Source: Zingiber officinale
Lineage: Eukaryota > Streptophyta > Magnoliopsida > Zingiberales > Zingiberaceae
NCBI RefSeq assembly: GCF_018446385.1
Contig: NC_056001.1
Location: 9,418,672 to 9,482,671 of the forward strand
Direction of reading: 5' to 3'
DNA length: 64,000 nt
Shown here: positions 43,038 to 54,299 of the stretch, one piece after another
Layout: every line of letters begins with the position of its first letter
Numbering within the stretch: the first letter of the stretch is position 1
Notes under the pieces: generated by a model
What the model was told of the DNA's origin: nothing
The model's database searches: none
What the model saw: only the letters and a program-made list of their open reading frames with translations
Made by a program: the position numbers and the translations under genes

Positions 43038-44737
43038 ATCTTCCCCTTTTTGATGTTTGACAAAATCCAAAATCAAGTTAGGTTAACTCGATAACCTAAC
43101 TTAGGTTTTCCAATGTTCTTCCTTGAACATTCTTCCAAAACCTACACTCTCCCCCTTGGGACATCTCTCCCCCTTTTTGACACACATCAAAAAGAGGGAA
43201 TCAAGGTCAAGAGTTTCTTCCTAATGAAAGTCCCATACCTTTCATTGAAACCCTTAATTTCCCCCTTAATACTAAACTCAACACTCAACTTAGTGACAAT
43301 CCCATATTACTAATCCTCAAAAATCTTAAGGAGTAAAAACTCCCCCTAAAAGTCAACTCCCCCTTGACAATTAGTTAAGACTCCCCCTAAAGGTCAACTC
43401 CCCCTTGACCATTGCACCAACAATGTCTTGGAGAGTTTCAAACCTTTAGAGACCCGAAACTCAACTCCCACAGCTGAAATTTCATACCACAGTCGAAATT
43501 CAGCAAATTCAGCGTGCCTGATCGGTCACCGGACCGATCAGGACCCCTCTGGATCGGTCCAGTGACCGATCCAAGTTCAGATCAGGCGGTTTTTGATTTC
43601 TTCTCTCCCGAAATTCAGAAACTCACAACAAATTCCAGAAAATTCGAAAAATTGTGAAATTTTGAGGATACATTCCTCATACCATATACTATCAAGGAAA
43701 AATAGTTTTCTATGAAAATAACTTTCATTTTCAAATCTTGATACAAAGTTCAAAAGTCTTTGAAATAGTTCAAAGTTAACTCATCTTTGTATCAATTTGC
43801 TCAATGATGAATGCTATCACTAGAAAAGCTTCATCAAGGTTTTTCAAACCAATTTCAAAATGATTTTAAACCTTTTAATTTAGGACCACAATCTTAGGGC
43901 TATATGTACATGACTTGTACATAAGCTTTCCCTATGATCCCCAATTTCGAATTAGGCTCATCTAGGTACAAGAACTATGCACCTTGATCCTAACTCATGA
44001 TCCTAATATCTCACACACATCTAAGGTGTATAAAACACATCCAAGTCAATTTTGATGTGAGATATGGGTTTAGGTTATCTTAGGCTAAGTTTTCATGCAT
44101 TTTCTAAAACAACAACTTGATCTCCATATCAAATTGTGTTGTTTATCCTTAGATCAATTTCATTGATTATAAATGCAAGAAATGATGGCATGGCATAAAA
44201 AGATATCATAAATGAAAACATGTGCCAATATCATGATGTCATGGCATAAAGTATGAAACTTAAATAAAGCATGACATATAGATAACCTAAGCATTATCAT
44301 GACATTTTAAATGATCATAAACTAATTATGATGTCATGACATGGCATATGGCAAACAATATATGACAAATAGCACATAAAGGTATAGAAAATACCTAATT
44401 CTAGCCTTAGTTGCCATTTTTAATAATTTTGATCATTTTTCCATAGGTTCTATATTCCTAAGTGTAATAGACCTAAAATCATATACTAAAGATTTTTAGA
44501 TCACCATGTGCCAATTAGATTGATCCTAGAAAACTCCTCAAATGAGATTGACACATCCTAATCACCTTAGGAATAATTCTTAATTTCATTTTCAAGGCTT
44601 GATTATACCTTGAAAAATCCTAAAGTGCCACATTTTGCCATGATTAGGTTAACTACCTATTCAAGTAAGGTTGACACACCCTAACTCATCTAGTGTGATG
44701 AAATCACGCTCCTAGGAACCCAATACCTATTGGAGGT
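43038..44737 (-). other. 3' non-coding part of the C internal region
   Basis: Begins with a polypurine tract (plus strand atcttcccctttttga). One TTAGGTTAACTCGATAACC dyad near 43076, GATCGGTC boxes (43518-43573), then AT-rich DNA related to the same part of B. Short ORFs here have no support. Confidence 0.7.
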
Positions 44738-46165
44738 CTATGGGTTCACTAAATATTCACTAGGGATGACTTCCCTAGCAATCCTCCTAATGACCCTCTT
44801 AGGCTTTAAAGCCTTGGTCATTTGGGACTCATCAAGATCAACTCTAGGGGTGACTCCCCTTGTGACCTTGGTGATGGTCTTCCTAGCCCTAGATTTTGTT
44901 CCATAATCGAATGGAACATTGTGATAAGTGGGCTTGACCACTTGGGACTTAGGTTTGTGACCCAAACCTTTCTTGTCCTTGGACATTGGTTTTTGACCCT
45001 TAAACCCTATAGATGACTTCTCCAAGTTCTTAAGAGCCTTTTCCAAAGTATCAAGTCTTGACCTCAAGACTTGATTCTCCTTCTCTAATACCTCAATTTT
45101 TAATTTTTAATTTTTCTTTGAGGTATTCCTAGGCATATGTCTAGATGATTTGGGATTTCTATCTAGGTTTCCCTTAACCTTAGATGAGTTAATCCTAGGG
45201 TTGGCTTTCCTAGTGTTATCCTTATCTAGACTAACATCTTTGGCACCTAAGCACATATATTGGTTCCTAGAATTAACATGCTTATCATTCTTGACAATAG
45301 CAATAAGGCTACTAGCATGCATCCTACTAGAATTGCAAGAATGTGCCTTAGAGATTACCTTAGGGTTTGCCCTAGCTCCCCCTATACATGTGCTCGATCT
45401 CTTGTCCTTGTGAGGTTGCCTCCCCCTTGGACATTGGCTCCGATAATGTCCCCTTCGCTTGCATTGAAAGCACACCACGTGCTCCTTGCCTTTGCGTATC
45501 GGGACTCCGGCTTCCTTGACTTTTGGTGCCGATGGAGTCTTCCTAATCCTCCTTGGACACTTACTCTTGTAATGCCCATACTCCCTACACTCAAAGCACA
45601 TTATGTGTAATTTGCTAGAAATTAAATGGCTTGAGTTACCTAGGTTTGAGGATGGATGAACGCTCTCTCCTTCATCCCTTCCGGAGGTAGAAACTTCTTC
45701 TTCTTGCTCCGAACTTGAAGAAGAAATCTCCTCCTCTTCTTCTTTAGATGTTGAGTGGCCCTCAACTTCTAAATCCACATCCCCATGGTGTGAGCTACTT
45801 AGCTCACTTGACTCCTCTTCATGACTTGAAATGGAGCTTTCTTCATGGAGCTTGGCCAAATTGTTCCACAATTCCTTGGCATTGTTGTAACCATCTATCT
45901 TACACAATATATCATTAGGTAATGAAAATTCAAAAATTTTCAATACCTCATCGTTGACTAGGGATTGGTGGACTTGTTCCTTGGTCCACTTCTTCTTCTC
46001 TAGGGTTTCTCCTTTCTTGTCCATCGGAGGCTTGAACCCTAATTGAACACAACTCCAATTTTCAAGATTAGTCATAAGAAAATATTTCATTCTTACCTTC
46101 CAAAATGCGAAGTCGTCGCGATCGTAGAAAGGTGGAATTGTGACATCTTCTCCGAACCGATCCAT
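44738..46165 (-). pseudogene. GAG gene of element C, interrupted
   Basis: It starts at ATG 46165 (MDRFGEDVTIPPFYDRDD) and is collinear with the B gag: N-terminal gag region, acid/serine linker, zinc knuckles CFECREYGHYKSKC and CFQCKRRGHYRSQC. After 352 codons a TAA occurs in an A/T-rich stretch (about 45104-45115) at the start of the coiled coil, where B reads EN-DKLKLEVLE. The same frame then continues for 109 codons or more (MRSRLDTLEKALKNLEK to EYLVNP). A second stop lies close to the C-terminus. A truncated protein with both zinc knuckles could still be made. Confidence 0.85.
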
Positions 46166-46215
46166 TCTCTAGCGCTTGTGCTCCCCTGGGTGTTGATCCA
46201 ACGAAGAGCAACCTG

Positions 46216-46227
46216 GCTCTGATACCA
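46216..46227 (-). other. Primer-binding site of element C
   Basis: The minus strand reads TGGTATCAGAGC two bases from LTR C2. Confidence 0.88.
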
Positions 46228-46229
46228 CT

Positions 46230-48048
46230 TGTTAGGATCGATGATCGCGGCTAGAGAGGGGGGGTGTGAATAGCCGACCCCAAATTCTCGTTTCTTCCTA
46301 CGAATTAGGTTAGCGCAGCGGAAATAAACACAAGAAACGAAAACAAGAAGATCAAACCTCAACGCGTCGATGTAACGAGGTTCGGAAATGATACTCCTAC
46401 TCCTCGGCTTGTCCGTAAGGTGGACGAAGCCTACCAATCCGTCGGTGGATGAGTCCCCGGAGAAGCGGCTAATAACTACTCCTTGTGGGTGGAGAAACCT
46501 CGCCACAATACTTGTAACAACAAGAAAGGAGTACAACAGATACAAGAAAGCAAAAGACAATATGAAACACTTGCTTGCCTTTCTTGTTGACTGGAGTGAT
46601 GAAGCAGCAACCTCACACCAGCAGCAGCTGACGAGAATCCAGTCGAGAAGCTCACGCGAAGCTTCAGCAGCGAGGAGCTCAGCAAAGCTCTGATAGCAGG
46701 TAAGAGCAGAAGCTCTAGAGCACCAGAACAGAAGTTCTAAGAAAAAAAGCAGCACGCAGCAGCAGCCCTTCACCTAGATTTATACCTGCGAAGAACCTGC
46801 AACGAAGACAGAAGACGCAGAACCTAGCCGTTGTCACTCACAACGGCTAGATCCAGACCGATCAGGCTTCACCCTGATCGGTCTGGGGCTTGCCTGATCG
46901 GTCGTGGGGACCGATCAGGCCCTGTGCTGATCGGTCCCCAGACCGATCAGAAGGCTTCACAGAGAGTTGCCCAACTCTCTGTGTGGAATCTGATCGGTCC
47001 CTGGACCGATCCCACCTCAGGTGGTAGCGTCCCTGATCGGTCCCGGGGACCGATCAGGCTCCATGCTGATCGGTCCCCAGACCGATCAGTAAGCCCACAG
47101 AACCATGATCGCCTTCTGTTTGTTATCTGATCGGTCACCAGACCGATCAGATACACAAACGTATCACTGGATCGGTCTGCAGACCGATCCAGAGCTTGGT
47201 TTTTGCCCAAACCAAGTCCCAAACCTTCCAAACCAATATCCGGTCAACCTTGACCTATTGGTACATCATTCTTAGCATCCGGTCACTCCCTTGACCTGCT
47301 AAGATTCCCCACCAAGTGTCCGATCAATCCCTTTGACCCACTTGGACTTTCCTCTTCGTGCCAAGTATCCGATCACTCCCTTGATCTACTTGGACTTTCC
47401 AACACCAGATGTCCGATCACCCTTGATCCATCTGGATTTTCCCTTGCCCGGCTTAACTCACCAGGACTTTCACCTAGCTTCACTCACTAGGGTTTTCACC
47501 TGGCTTCACTCACCAGGATTTCCAATCTGCCTGGTTTCACTCACCAGGACTTCCAAACTGCCTGGTTTCACTCACCAGGACTTTCCCTTGCCTGTCTTCA
47601 CTCACCAGGACTTTCTCGAATGTCTGGCTTCACTCACCAGGACTTTCACCTTCACCTAGCTTCACTCACTAGGATTTTCACCTGGCTTCACTCACCAGGA
47701 TTTCCCGACTGCCTGGTTTCACTCACCAGGACTTCTCCGACTGCCTGACTTCACTCACCAGAACTTTTCCCCGTGCCAAACTCCCTGTTTGGACTTTCCC
47801 CGTGCCAAGTCTCCATACTTGGACTTTCCGCGTGCCAAGCTACCTGCTTGGACTTTTCCCGAATCAGGTCAACCAGGTCAACCTTGACCTAAGGTTGCAC
47901 TTACAATCTCCCAAACACCTATCCTTGTCAAACATCAAGAATACAACTCTCTTCTCGTCAAACATCGTCAAACATCAAAACACAACTCGAGTCAGGTCAA
48001 CTCGAGTCAGGTCAACCAGGTCAACCTTGACCTAAGGTTGCACCAACA
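46230..48048 (-). mobile_element. LTR C2 (5' LTR)
   Basis: Plus-strand limits TGTTAGGATC and TGCACCAACA. TATA box 46773-46784, complete palindromic boxes 46855-47190, dyad array 47195-47860. The leader block (about 46370-46500) is shared with B and with solo LTR 1076-2060. The 226-codon minus-strand ORF 46093-46773 crosses the LTR and primer-binding site and is not a gene. Confidence 0.9.
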
Positions 48049-48410
48049 GAAATAAAGCTTTAGATATCTCAAATCTCTCATGCCTTGCCTGCCCTGATAT
48101 AGTTGTCTAAGATGTTTAACCATATCGTGAGTATCCATGTTCTCATGTTTCTTCTGAAGCTCAAAGTTCATGTTGGCAAGCATAAGGCATGACACATCCA
48201 ATGTATTATCTTGATGCTTCTTATAAGCATCCTTATTAGAATGAGTAGTATTAGTGGAGGGTGGTTCAGGAATAGGTTACTCTAGGGCATATGATTTTCT
48301 TCCTTGTTTGAGAACAATTCTCAAATTTCTGTACCAGTCTAGGAAATTAGCTCCATTGAACTTGCCTTTATCAAGGATAGATCACAGTGAGAAAGTATTA
48401 GACGTATTTG
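48049..48410 (-). pseudogene. Copia gag of element D, upstream part
   Basis: The minus strand reads SILDKGKFNGANFLDWYRNL, then a TAG within YALE-stop-PIPEPP, then LDVSCLMLANMNFELQKKHE and, after a small frame change, RFEISKALF, which joins FQREMQEGS at 41256. This is a typical Copia gag N-terminal half. The apparent Met at 48201 is a TTG, not a start. Confidence 0.8.
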
Positions 48411-49389
48411 TTGACCTAGTGATCTACAATAAAAAATACAGAAATAAGAATCATATTTAAATCACTTAATTAGGCCTTTAATTAAATGATTCTTCCACTA
48501 AACTGTAAATCTTGGTAGGAGCAAGTCATAGATGTGGACAACCGTAGTTTATCCACACTACTAGCTCTAGACCCAATAATAATAACATTTAAGTGAGATA
48601 AGATTCACATTATAGCTCATCTTGAGTTAGCTTTGGTTAATCACCCAAAACTAGTGTAATTTATGTAAACAATGTTTACTAATTACATCGCATGCAACTC
48701 TTGGATAGTTAGGTGAATAAGACTATTTATTCGTTTGCCTAACGTATGAGATATGACTCTAAGTTCTCAATCTAATTGAGGTAACTTAATTAAGTCACAC
48801 TCAAAGTTCAATAATTGGACATCATAATTGTTCTGTCACACTCTACCAAGATCAATTGAGTCACATTACTTTGACAAACATGTCTATAGTTGATCAAGAT
48901 AATAGTGAGTACCAAACTTTGGTAGGCATATAAAATTGACCTAATTAAGATAAAACCACTAATTAAACATGCATCACATACAAGCAAGACATATATCAAC
49001 ATATATGCATAATAAATAAAGAAACATTACATGTTTATGACCTGTCTACTGCGATCTTCTCAAGTCAATGAGAAGATAAAAAAGTCAACCTAAGGAATTG
49101 TATCTTCTCTAAGTGCTTCCTTGGTTGTCGTGTGTTGTTGGCATCCTTCTTTTCAATCATCGTCTAGTAGACTAGAACTCCTTCCTTGTTGCGTTACAAA
49201 GAAAAGAAACCCTGAGTTACATTCGAGGGAAATCTAATTTTACAACTAGAAGTATGAAGGCAAAAGACACGACATGCAAGTCCTATTATGAATTATAACA
49301 TGCACGCACGCATAATCCAATCACATTGGATAAGGGGCCATAACCATGGACCATGGCATACATCATTCGTAATATATCTATGACATAAT
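48411..49389. other. Non-coding DNA, probably leader of a Copia remnant
   Basis: AT-rich, no gene. By position it lies between the D gag and the LTR-like block at 49390, and may be the 5' untranslated part of D. A decayed primer-binding-like atctatgacataat lies just left of 49390. Confidence 0.35.
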
Positions 49390-50225
49390 TGTAGGACCTG
49401 TGCGACCGACAAGAGGTGAGTGAATTGCTTGTAAAATAGAAATAACCCCTTTCTCATTCTTTCTACGTAGTTAGATAACACAATTAAAATAAACAAAAAT
49501 GAGCAACTAAAGAAAGAAAGTAAGAATGTTGATTTACTTGGTTACAACCTAGGTGGTTATTAATCCAAAGCGTTGAAAAGCTCTACTAGAAATACTTCTT
49601 CGTTGAAGGCGGAGTAGCCTCTTACAGAGGTTAACAACTCAAGAAAAAGACTAGAAAAGATGATAATAGGTGTTGTTCAAGTTGTTTTTTAATATCTAGA
49701 TCCAGGGGCCTTTTTATAGCTCCTAGAAAATATTATCCGAAGCTTGAAGGAGCCTTCAAGGTGGTCCAGGACGCATTTAACAAAACAAGTTTTATCACTG
49801 AAGATGAAACTTTATTTTCAGCTAAAGGTTATCTGAAGGCGCCTTTAATAGACTGGAAGACGCCTTTGATTCTATTCATGCGAGACACCTTCCAAGACAT
49901 TGAAGGTGCCTTCCATGAGGTAGGTCAGCCTTTTTGCTGTTCTTCTTCGCGTGGGTGATGCTCTGGTTATCCGAAATTGAGCTCACTCAAATCTAACTCT
50001 GAGCTTCTCTTCGAGTAGGCTTCCTTTCCGGCTTCTCGTCCCTCGAACGCCATGCATGCCCTTCTCATCCACCGGTGTACTCTTGCACAACACCTCATCC
50101 CTCGGATGCACCGAGTCTTTCAACTCATTTCCAGTGTCATCCTTCTTGCTAGCCGTGTCTTTCACTCGGCTTCTTGTGCTCCTAAGTTCCTGCACACTTA
50201 GACACAAGACATCAAACATAAACAT
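49390..50225 (-). mobile_element. LTR remnant with GAAGG-NN-CCTTC boxes
   Basis: Starts tgtaggacctgtgcg and agaggtgagtgaattgc, the decayed form of the CCAACA-type LTR end. TATA box TATAAAAAGG on the minus strand at 49709-49718. Upstream of it (49745-49915) are palindromes CTTGAAGG-ag-CCTTCAAG and GAAGG-tg-CCTTC and a GGCGCC. The outer end is not defined. The minus-strand ORF 49983-50225 has no recognisable domain. Confidence 0.5.
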
Positions 50226-50694
50226 GACCTAACTTCAATAGGTTGACTATATCAAAACTACCATGGGGTACTTACAATAGTTTTATTATGATTGCAAACA
50301 GTGATTTATAAGGTGTAACCTATGACAATCCAACTAGTTGGTTAGCGAGCGAGATCAAGGGGCAACACCCCTTGAGAGGGAAGGGGGGGGGGGGGGGGGG
50401 TCAGGGTAGTGCCCCTTGCGGGGGGCTGGGGCAGTGCCCCTGAAGTAAAATTATTTTAGTAATTCATTGAATGAGTTGCCGCCCTTAGTCCATAAAGAGG
50501 AACCCAAGACTCTTTATAACAGATTGATGCATCCTTGCAATACATATTGTACAGTCGTTCATAATAGTTTGTGAGTTATTTCATAATCTGTTCTCAATAG
50601 ATTGATGCAACTGCATCAATGATTATGAAAACCGTGGATTTTGTAAGCTTTTTCGAATGAAATCGGACTGAAGCACACATTCATATTATGTATG
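50226..50694. other. Intergenic DNA with a G17 run and G-quadruplex-like segment
   Basis: A G17 homopolymer at 50384-50400, followed within 50 bp by GGG, GGGGGG and GGGG runs, and small inverted repeats (AAGGGG...CCCCTT). No gene. Length of the G run may be unreliable. Confidence 0.6.
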
Positions 50695-51756
50695 TGTTGG
50701 TGCGGTTAACACTAACGATCTAACTCAGGTTTTGATGAATGACAAAATAGGTTAAGTTAGTTTCATTATTATCTAACAGTTTGACCGAGTGTGCAGGAGA
50801 AGCCCAGACATGTCGACGGGTTGACCTGATGTATGGCACGAAGCCCAGCTAGGTCGACGGGTCGACCGGATAGCTGGCACGAAGTCCAAACGGGTCGATG
50901 GGTTGACCAGACGTTTGACACGAAGTCCAGCTAGGTCGACGGGCTGACCGAATAGCCGGCACGAAGCCTAGATGGGTCGAAGGGTTGACCAGATGTTTGA
51001 CAGGTAAGTGAAGGTAAGCCACTGGAGGGGAGTGACTGTAAGGACGCGTTCCCGGGAAGGGAACATTAGGCGTCGATCCGACTTAGATCTATTTCGGATA
51101 TCTAAGTCGAGATCGTGACTAGGTATCGAGGAGACAGAATCTAATTAATATTTTATTTGATGATAAACTGTGCTAACACTCTATTTTGCAGGATATATAT
51201 TTGCCTCGGACTAACGTTTTCTTGTAGGAAGGAAACTGCTGGAAAATAAGGGTCCGAGCGTCCGGAAGGGATTTGGGCGCCCGAAGGTGAATTTTATCCC
51301 CAACGTCACTTTGCCACGTGGAGATCCCTGGTTGGCTCGGCTTCGTCATATTCAGGGTGCCCGAAGGGATCCAGGCGCCCCAAACCTCTTATATAAGGAG
51401 GGTGAAGGCTGAAACAAAGGAACAACACAACAACTCACGATCTACTTTCCTATGCTCCTGCGACGCTGCGAAGGCTCTCCGACAAAGTGCTAATTTGATT
51501 GTTCTTTTTCTTATTGTCGATTGTTTTTCTTAGTAATTCCTATACTTCTTTTGTAATCAATATTTCGAATTATTAGTGATTGGCTAACGGAAGCACTCAA
51601 CGAGTGCGGACCTTGGAGTATGAGTCGACACAGGCTCCGAACCAAGTAAAAACTACTTGTGTCATTTTTTTCTGTTTTCGATTTTTTCGCTGCGTACTTT
51701 CGTTAAAATTTTAATCGATATTCATCCCCCCTCTCTATCGAATTCACGATCCAACA
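50695..51756 (+). mobile_element. Solo LTR with perfect GTATG target duplication
   Basis: It runs TGTTGGTGCGG to CGATCCAACA and is flanked on both sides by gtatg (50690-50694 and 51757-51761). TATA box TTATATAAGG at 51389-51398. U3 carries four or five units of about 60 bp with nested dyads (50800-51005). The U5 has the GGCTCCGAACCAAGTAAA stretch that is also found in element A. No internal region. It marks an element lost by LTR-LTR recombination. Confidence 0.9.
50800..51005. repeat. Nested dyad units in the solo LTR
   Basis: The clearest unit, 50845-50877, has outer arms CCAGCTA/TAGCTGG and inner arms GGTCGAC/GTCGACC. Neighbours have CAAACG/CGTTTG or changed CAGCTA outer arms around a similar inner core. 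A constant gcacgaag links the units. Confidence 0.85.
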
Positions 51757-51913
51757 GTATGAAGATGCTGCAATTGCTTCAGTTTGATTAACATACATTA
51801 TTTCATGCTCAACCAAACACTCATATAATCATGTAAATCATAATAAAGATATATTCTTTATCTATATCATATATAAAACAAAATTAAAAATGATATATAT
51901 GCATTCGCAAGCA

Positions 51914-52118
51914 GTTCTGATACCATTTGTTGTGTCTAAAGGATATTAACATATCTTTACAATGATATAATATTGTCTACTTTGAGGTTAAACCCTCATA
52001 ATTTTATTTTTGGGCTCCATTAAAAAAACCTCATTTCAATAGGGATATCTTATATTTTTTTAAAACCCATTATTTTTTTTTATATCTTTCTAATATGAAA
52101 TTTTAATTTATTCCAATA
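51914..52118 (-). mobile_element. Decayed TRIM: primer-binding site and 5' LTR
   Basis: gttctgatacca (51914-51925, primer-binding site on the minus strand) is followed by an LTR of about 188 bp. It starts tgtgtctaaagg and ends near ttccaata, and is alignable along its length to the TRIM LTR at 61680-61865. Most differences are C-to-T or G-to-A. The rest of the element is not seen. Confidence 0.7.
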
Positions 52119-52685
52119 TTTTTCCCATTGTGTACTTTAAGATTAGCATTTTTGTTTTTCTTGTTCACTATGCTGATTATGTGATATGTGATTTATGATT
52201 TGAGTAATGACTTACTCAACGTGAGTTTCACCCTTAATTGTGGCAATGTCATTTACAAAGCTAACATGTTTGAAAACACACAAAAGAAGGGAAAAAAAAT
52301 CAATTGAAATTCAGTAGCTTACACCATAATGATCAAAAGGGAATTTATATACCTGCGGGGTCCAGGCGGGCTACGGATTAGACCAAACACATGACCTCAT
52401 TAAATTTTTTATTTTAATTTTAAATTTTTAAGTATTTTTTTCTTTTAACTCATGAGTCAACTCAACCTCATCTTAGGTTGATCCGTGCAGTCATGAGCTT
52501 AAGTAAATCAGTCCATCTAAATCCACTTTAAATAAATTGATAAAATTTTAATCTAATTTATTTAAATTATTTGACAGGATGGGTCAATCTAACGAATCCA
52601 ACTTAAATTGACAATTCTAACGGAAACTTACGTCGAGTACCAAATTACATTGATACTTAGGGATGTCAATTTCTGTGCAAGAAGC
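52119..52685. other. Intergenic AT-rich DNA with repeat remnants
   Basis: No gene. 52350-52640 contains a degenerate gggtcaa...ttgaccc-like dispersed repeat (ggatgggtcaatctaacg near 52577). Confidence 0.35.
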
Positions 52686-52689
52686 CATG

Positions 52690-52960
52690 ATACTCATACA
52701 ATCGATATTTAAGTATTAAATCTGGAAACTCAAGGGAGCGGGGAGCTGATATCTGAATACTAAGTCTAGATGCTCAAAGAAAGTCGATATCCAAGCACTA
52801 AATCTGTATGTTGAAGCAAAGTCGATATGTGAGAGAACTAAGTGCGGATTTTAGGAGAAAGTCGATATTTGAGCATTAAGTCCGGATGCTTAGGCAAATC
52901 CGATATTCGAGTACTAAGGTAGGGTGCTCGGGAAATAACTCGGGTACCATCACATGTCTC
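52690..52960. repeat. Degenerate minisatellite, about 45-bp unit
   Basis: Roughly six copies of a unit like gtcgatatttgagcattaag + tccggatgctcagg + aaa. Copies differ by substitutions and short indels. Not in an ORF. Confidence 0.75.
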
Positions 52961-53621
52961 CTTCAAGTCGGACTAAGCTATGTAATCGAATGAAGTCCGA
53001 TTAAAAATTATCCAATCGAAGATGATTAACCTAGGGATAATTTTGAATGTCATTAGATGTCTCTTCTTCAAATAGTATAGAGAGGGGTGAATTTTAAGAT
53101 TTTTTTAAAATAAAAATGACAAGGTTAATTTTAGTTTTTTATTTTAAATTATTTAAGAAATATGAAGAGAATTTCCTTGGCTGTTTCATTTGGCAGTGAA
53201 AGCCTTGTGTGCCGCTACTTGTGTAGCAAATTAGTTCAATGCCCTGATTTTGCCAATATAGAAAAAGAGATTAAATCTAACCCAACCCCTCCTTAGGTAA
53301 AGACCCAATTGAAGCGTCGTAAGTGGCAAACATCTGTTTCTTTAACCAACCACAATGCAAACAGGCAGCGTACAGTAGCAGTCATTACATTAATTCCTCC
53401 CGACAATTAACTCCTCATCTCAGAGAAGAAAACCACCAACAGTACAACATTTTTAATACTGTTGGTACTAAATAGCTAAATCTGCTCTCTCTCCTCTGCT
53501 TTTCCAGTTTTCTCGCTCACCAAATATCCAGTTCTACGTCCAACTCTTGCAAGGAGACGCCTTTACCTTTTGTCTTCCCTCAAAAAACTGATCCTTTTTT
53601 GCTTTACTCTGCGGCGGGGAG
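52961..53621 (+). promoter_or_regulatory. Upstream region of the CDCF-motif gene
   Basis: No gene. A pyrimidine-rich stretch (ctgctctctctcctctgc, 53481-53498) is a plant Y-patch-like core promoter element, about 130 bp ahead of the ATG. A clear TATA box at a fitting distance is not obvious. Confidence 0.4.
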
Positions 53622-54299
53622 ATGAAGAAGCTCGGAAACGGGAAGGGGCGGAAGGTGCACCCTGCGCCGGCGCAGCAAGACCACCTGGCCGCGCTCCCAG
53701 CGGCAGTGATGGCCCTGGCGGCGACTCTGACGCCGGGCGAGCAGGAGGTCCTGGCCTACTTGCTGTCTGGCGGCGGTAGGTGGAGGGAGCAGCGGAGGCG
53801 TAGGCCGCATCCCCCGGAGCTGGGGTGCGACTGCTTCGGGTGCTACAAGAGCTTTTGGGCGCGGTGGGACGCGTCGCCGAACAGACATGTCATCCATCGA
53901 ATCATCGACGCCGTCGAGGAGACCCTGGAGAGCAAGGAGCGCGTTCGCGGGCGCCGCCGGAGGCAAAGGGAGCGGAAAGGCTGCGGCTTTGTGGCGGCGG
54001 ATGGGGAGGAGAGCTTGGAATTGGAAGCCAAACTGTTCCCGGGGGCGGATGGAGGTCATTTGGCTGGCGATAATATTACTGATGGATTGGGCGATGAGGG
54101 CTGTGTTCATGGTGATGGTGATAATGATGATGAAGAAGATGAAGATGAAGAAATAGAGGGAAAACAAGAAGACGAAGAAGAACAATTAGAAGACGAAGAA
54201 GAACAAGATAACGATGAGAACAACAGCCATGAGAGCAAGAGCTCAATGAGGAGATTCATGAGTTTTCTTGGAGAAAGTGTTTGGGGAGTTTGGAGTTGA
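53622..54299 (+). CDS. Plant protein with CDCF-CY-FWARWD motif and acidic tail
   Basis: Single-exon ORF of 225 codons, ATG 53622 to TGA 54299, GC-rich in its 5' half unlike the surroundings. Residues 69-100 carry the most distinctive segment, CDCFGCYKSFWARWDASPNR followed by IHRIIDAVEE. I know such a segment from uncharacterised plant proteins, but cannot name the family. Before it are a hydrophobic helix-like stretch (22-50) with LTPGEQEVLAYLL and a basic run. Residues 108-119 (GRRRRQRERK) could be a nuclear signal. 165-205 is almost only Asp/Glu, and the C-terminus (209-225) ends FLGESVWGVWS. Cys 69, 71 and 74 might bind metal. No transmembrane segment. A minus-strand ORF over the same bases is a shadow. 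Function unknown; existence as a real gene is likely. Confidence 0.85.
   Translation: MKKLGNGKGRKVHPAPAQQDHLAALPAAVMALAATLTPGEQEVLAYLLSGGGRWREQRRRRPHPPELGCDCFGCYKSFWARWDASPNRHVIHRIIDAVEETLESKERVRGRRRRQRERKGCGFVAADGEESLELEAKLFPGADGGHLAGDNITDGLGDEGCVHGDGDNDDEEDEDEEIEGKQEDEEEQLEDEEEQDNDENNSHESKSSMRRFMSFLGESVWGVWS

Larger units (their letters stand above)
41257..48048 (-). mobile_element. GAG-only Copia-like element C
   Basis: LTRs at 41257-43037 and 46230-48048, internal region 43038-46229, all on the minus strand. The flanking 5-mers are both gaaat (41252-41256 and 48049-48053), a perfect target duplication. The internal region has a primer-binding site, one gag gene and about 1.7 kb of non-coding DNA. 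No pol. It is a sister family of B: same layout, the same gag architecture and related LTR leader, but clearly diverged LTR sequence. It sits inside the gag of element D. Confidence 0.92.

Noticed and set aside
46093..46773. 226-codon minus-strand ORF starting MKGCCC
   Set aside because: It crosses the LTR, primer-binding site and gag start of element C in a non-gag frame; in B the equivalent is not kept.
50800..51005. Bacterial or organelle DNA because of GC-rich repeats
   Set aside because: The block has exact LTR ends and a 5-bp target duplication, so it is a nuclear retrotransposon remnant.
53604..54185. 193-codon minus-strand ORF opposite the CDCF-motif gene
   Set aside because: Shadow of a GC-rich plus-strand gene. 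It is low-complexity Phe/Ile-rich opposite the acidic tail, with no domain.
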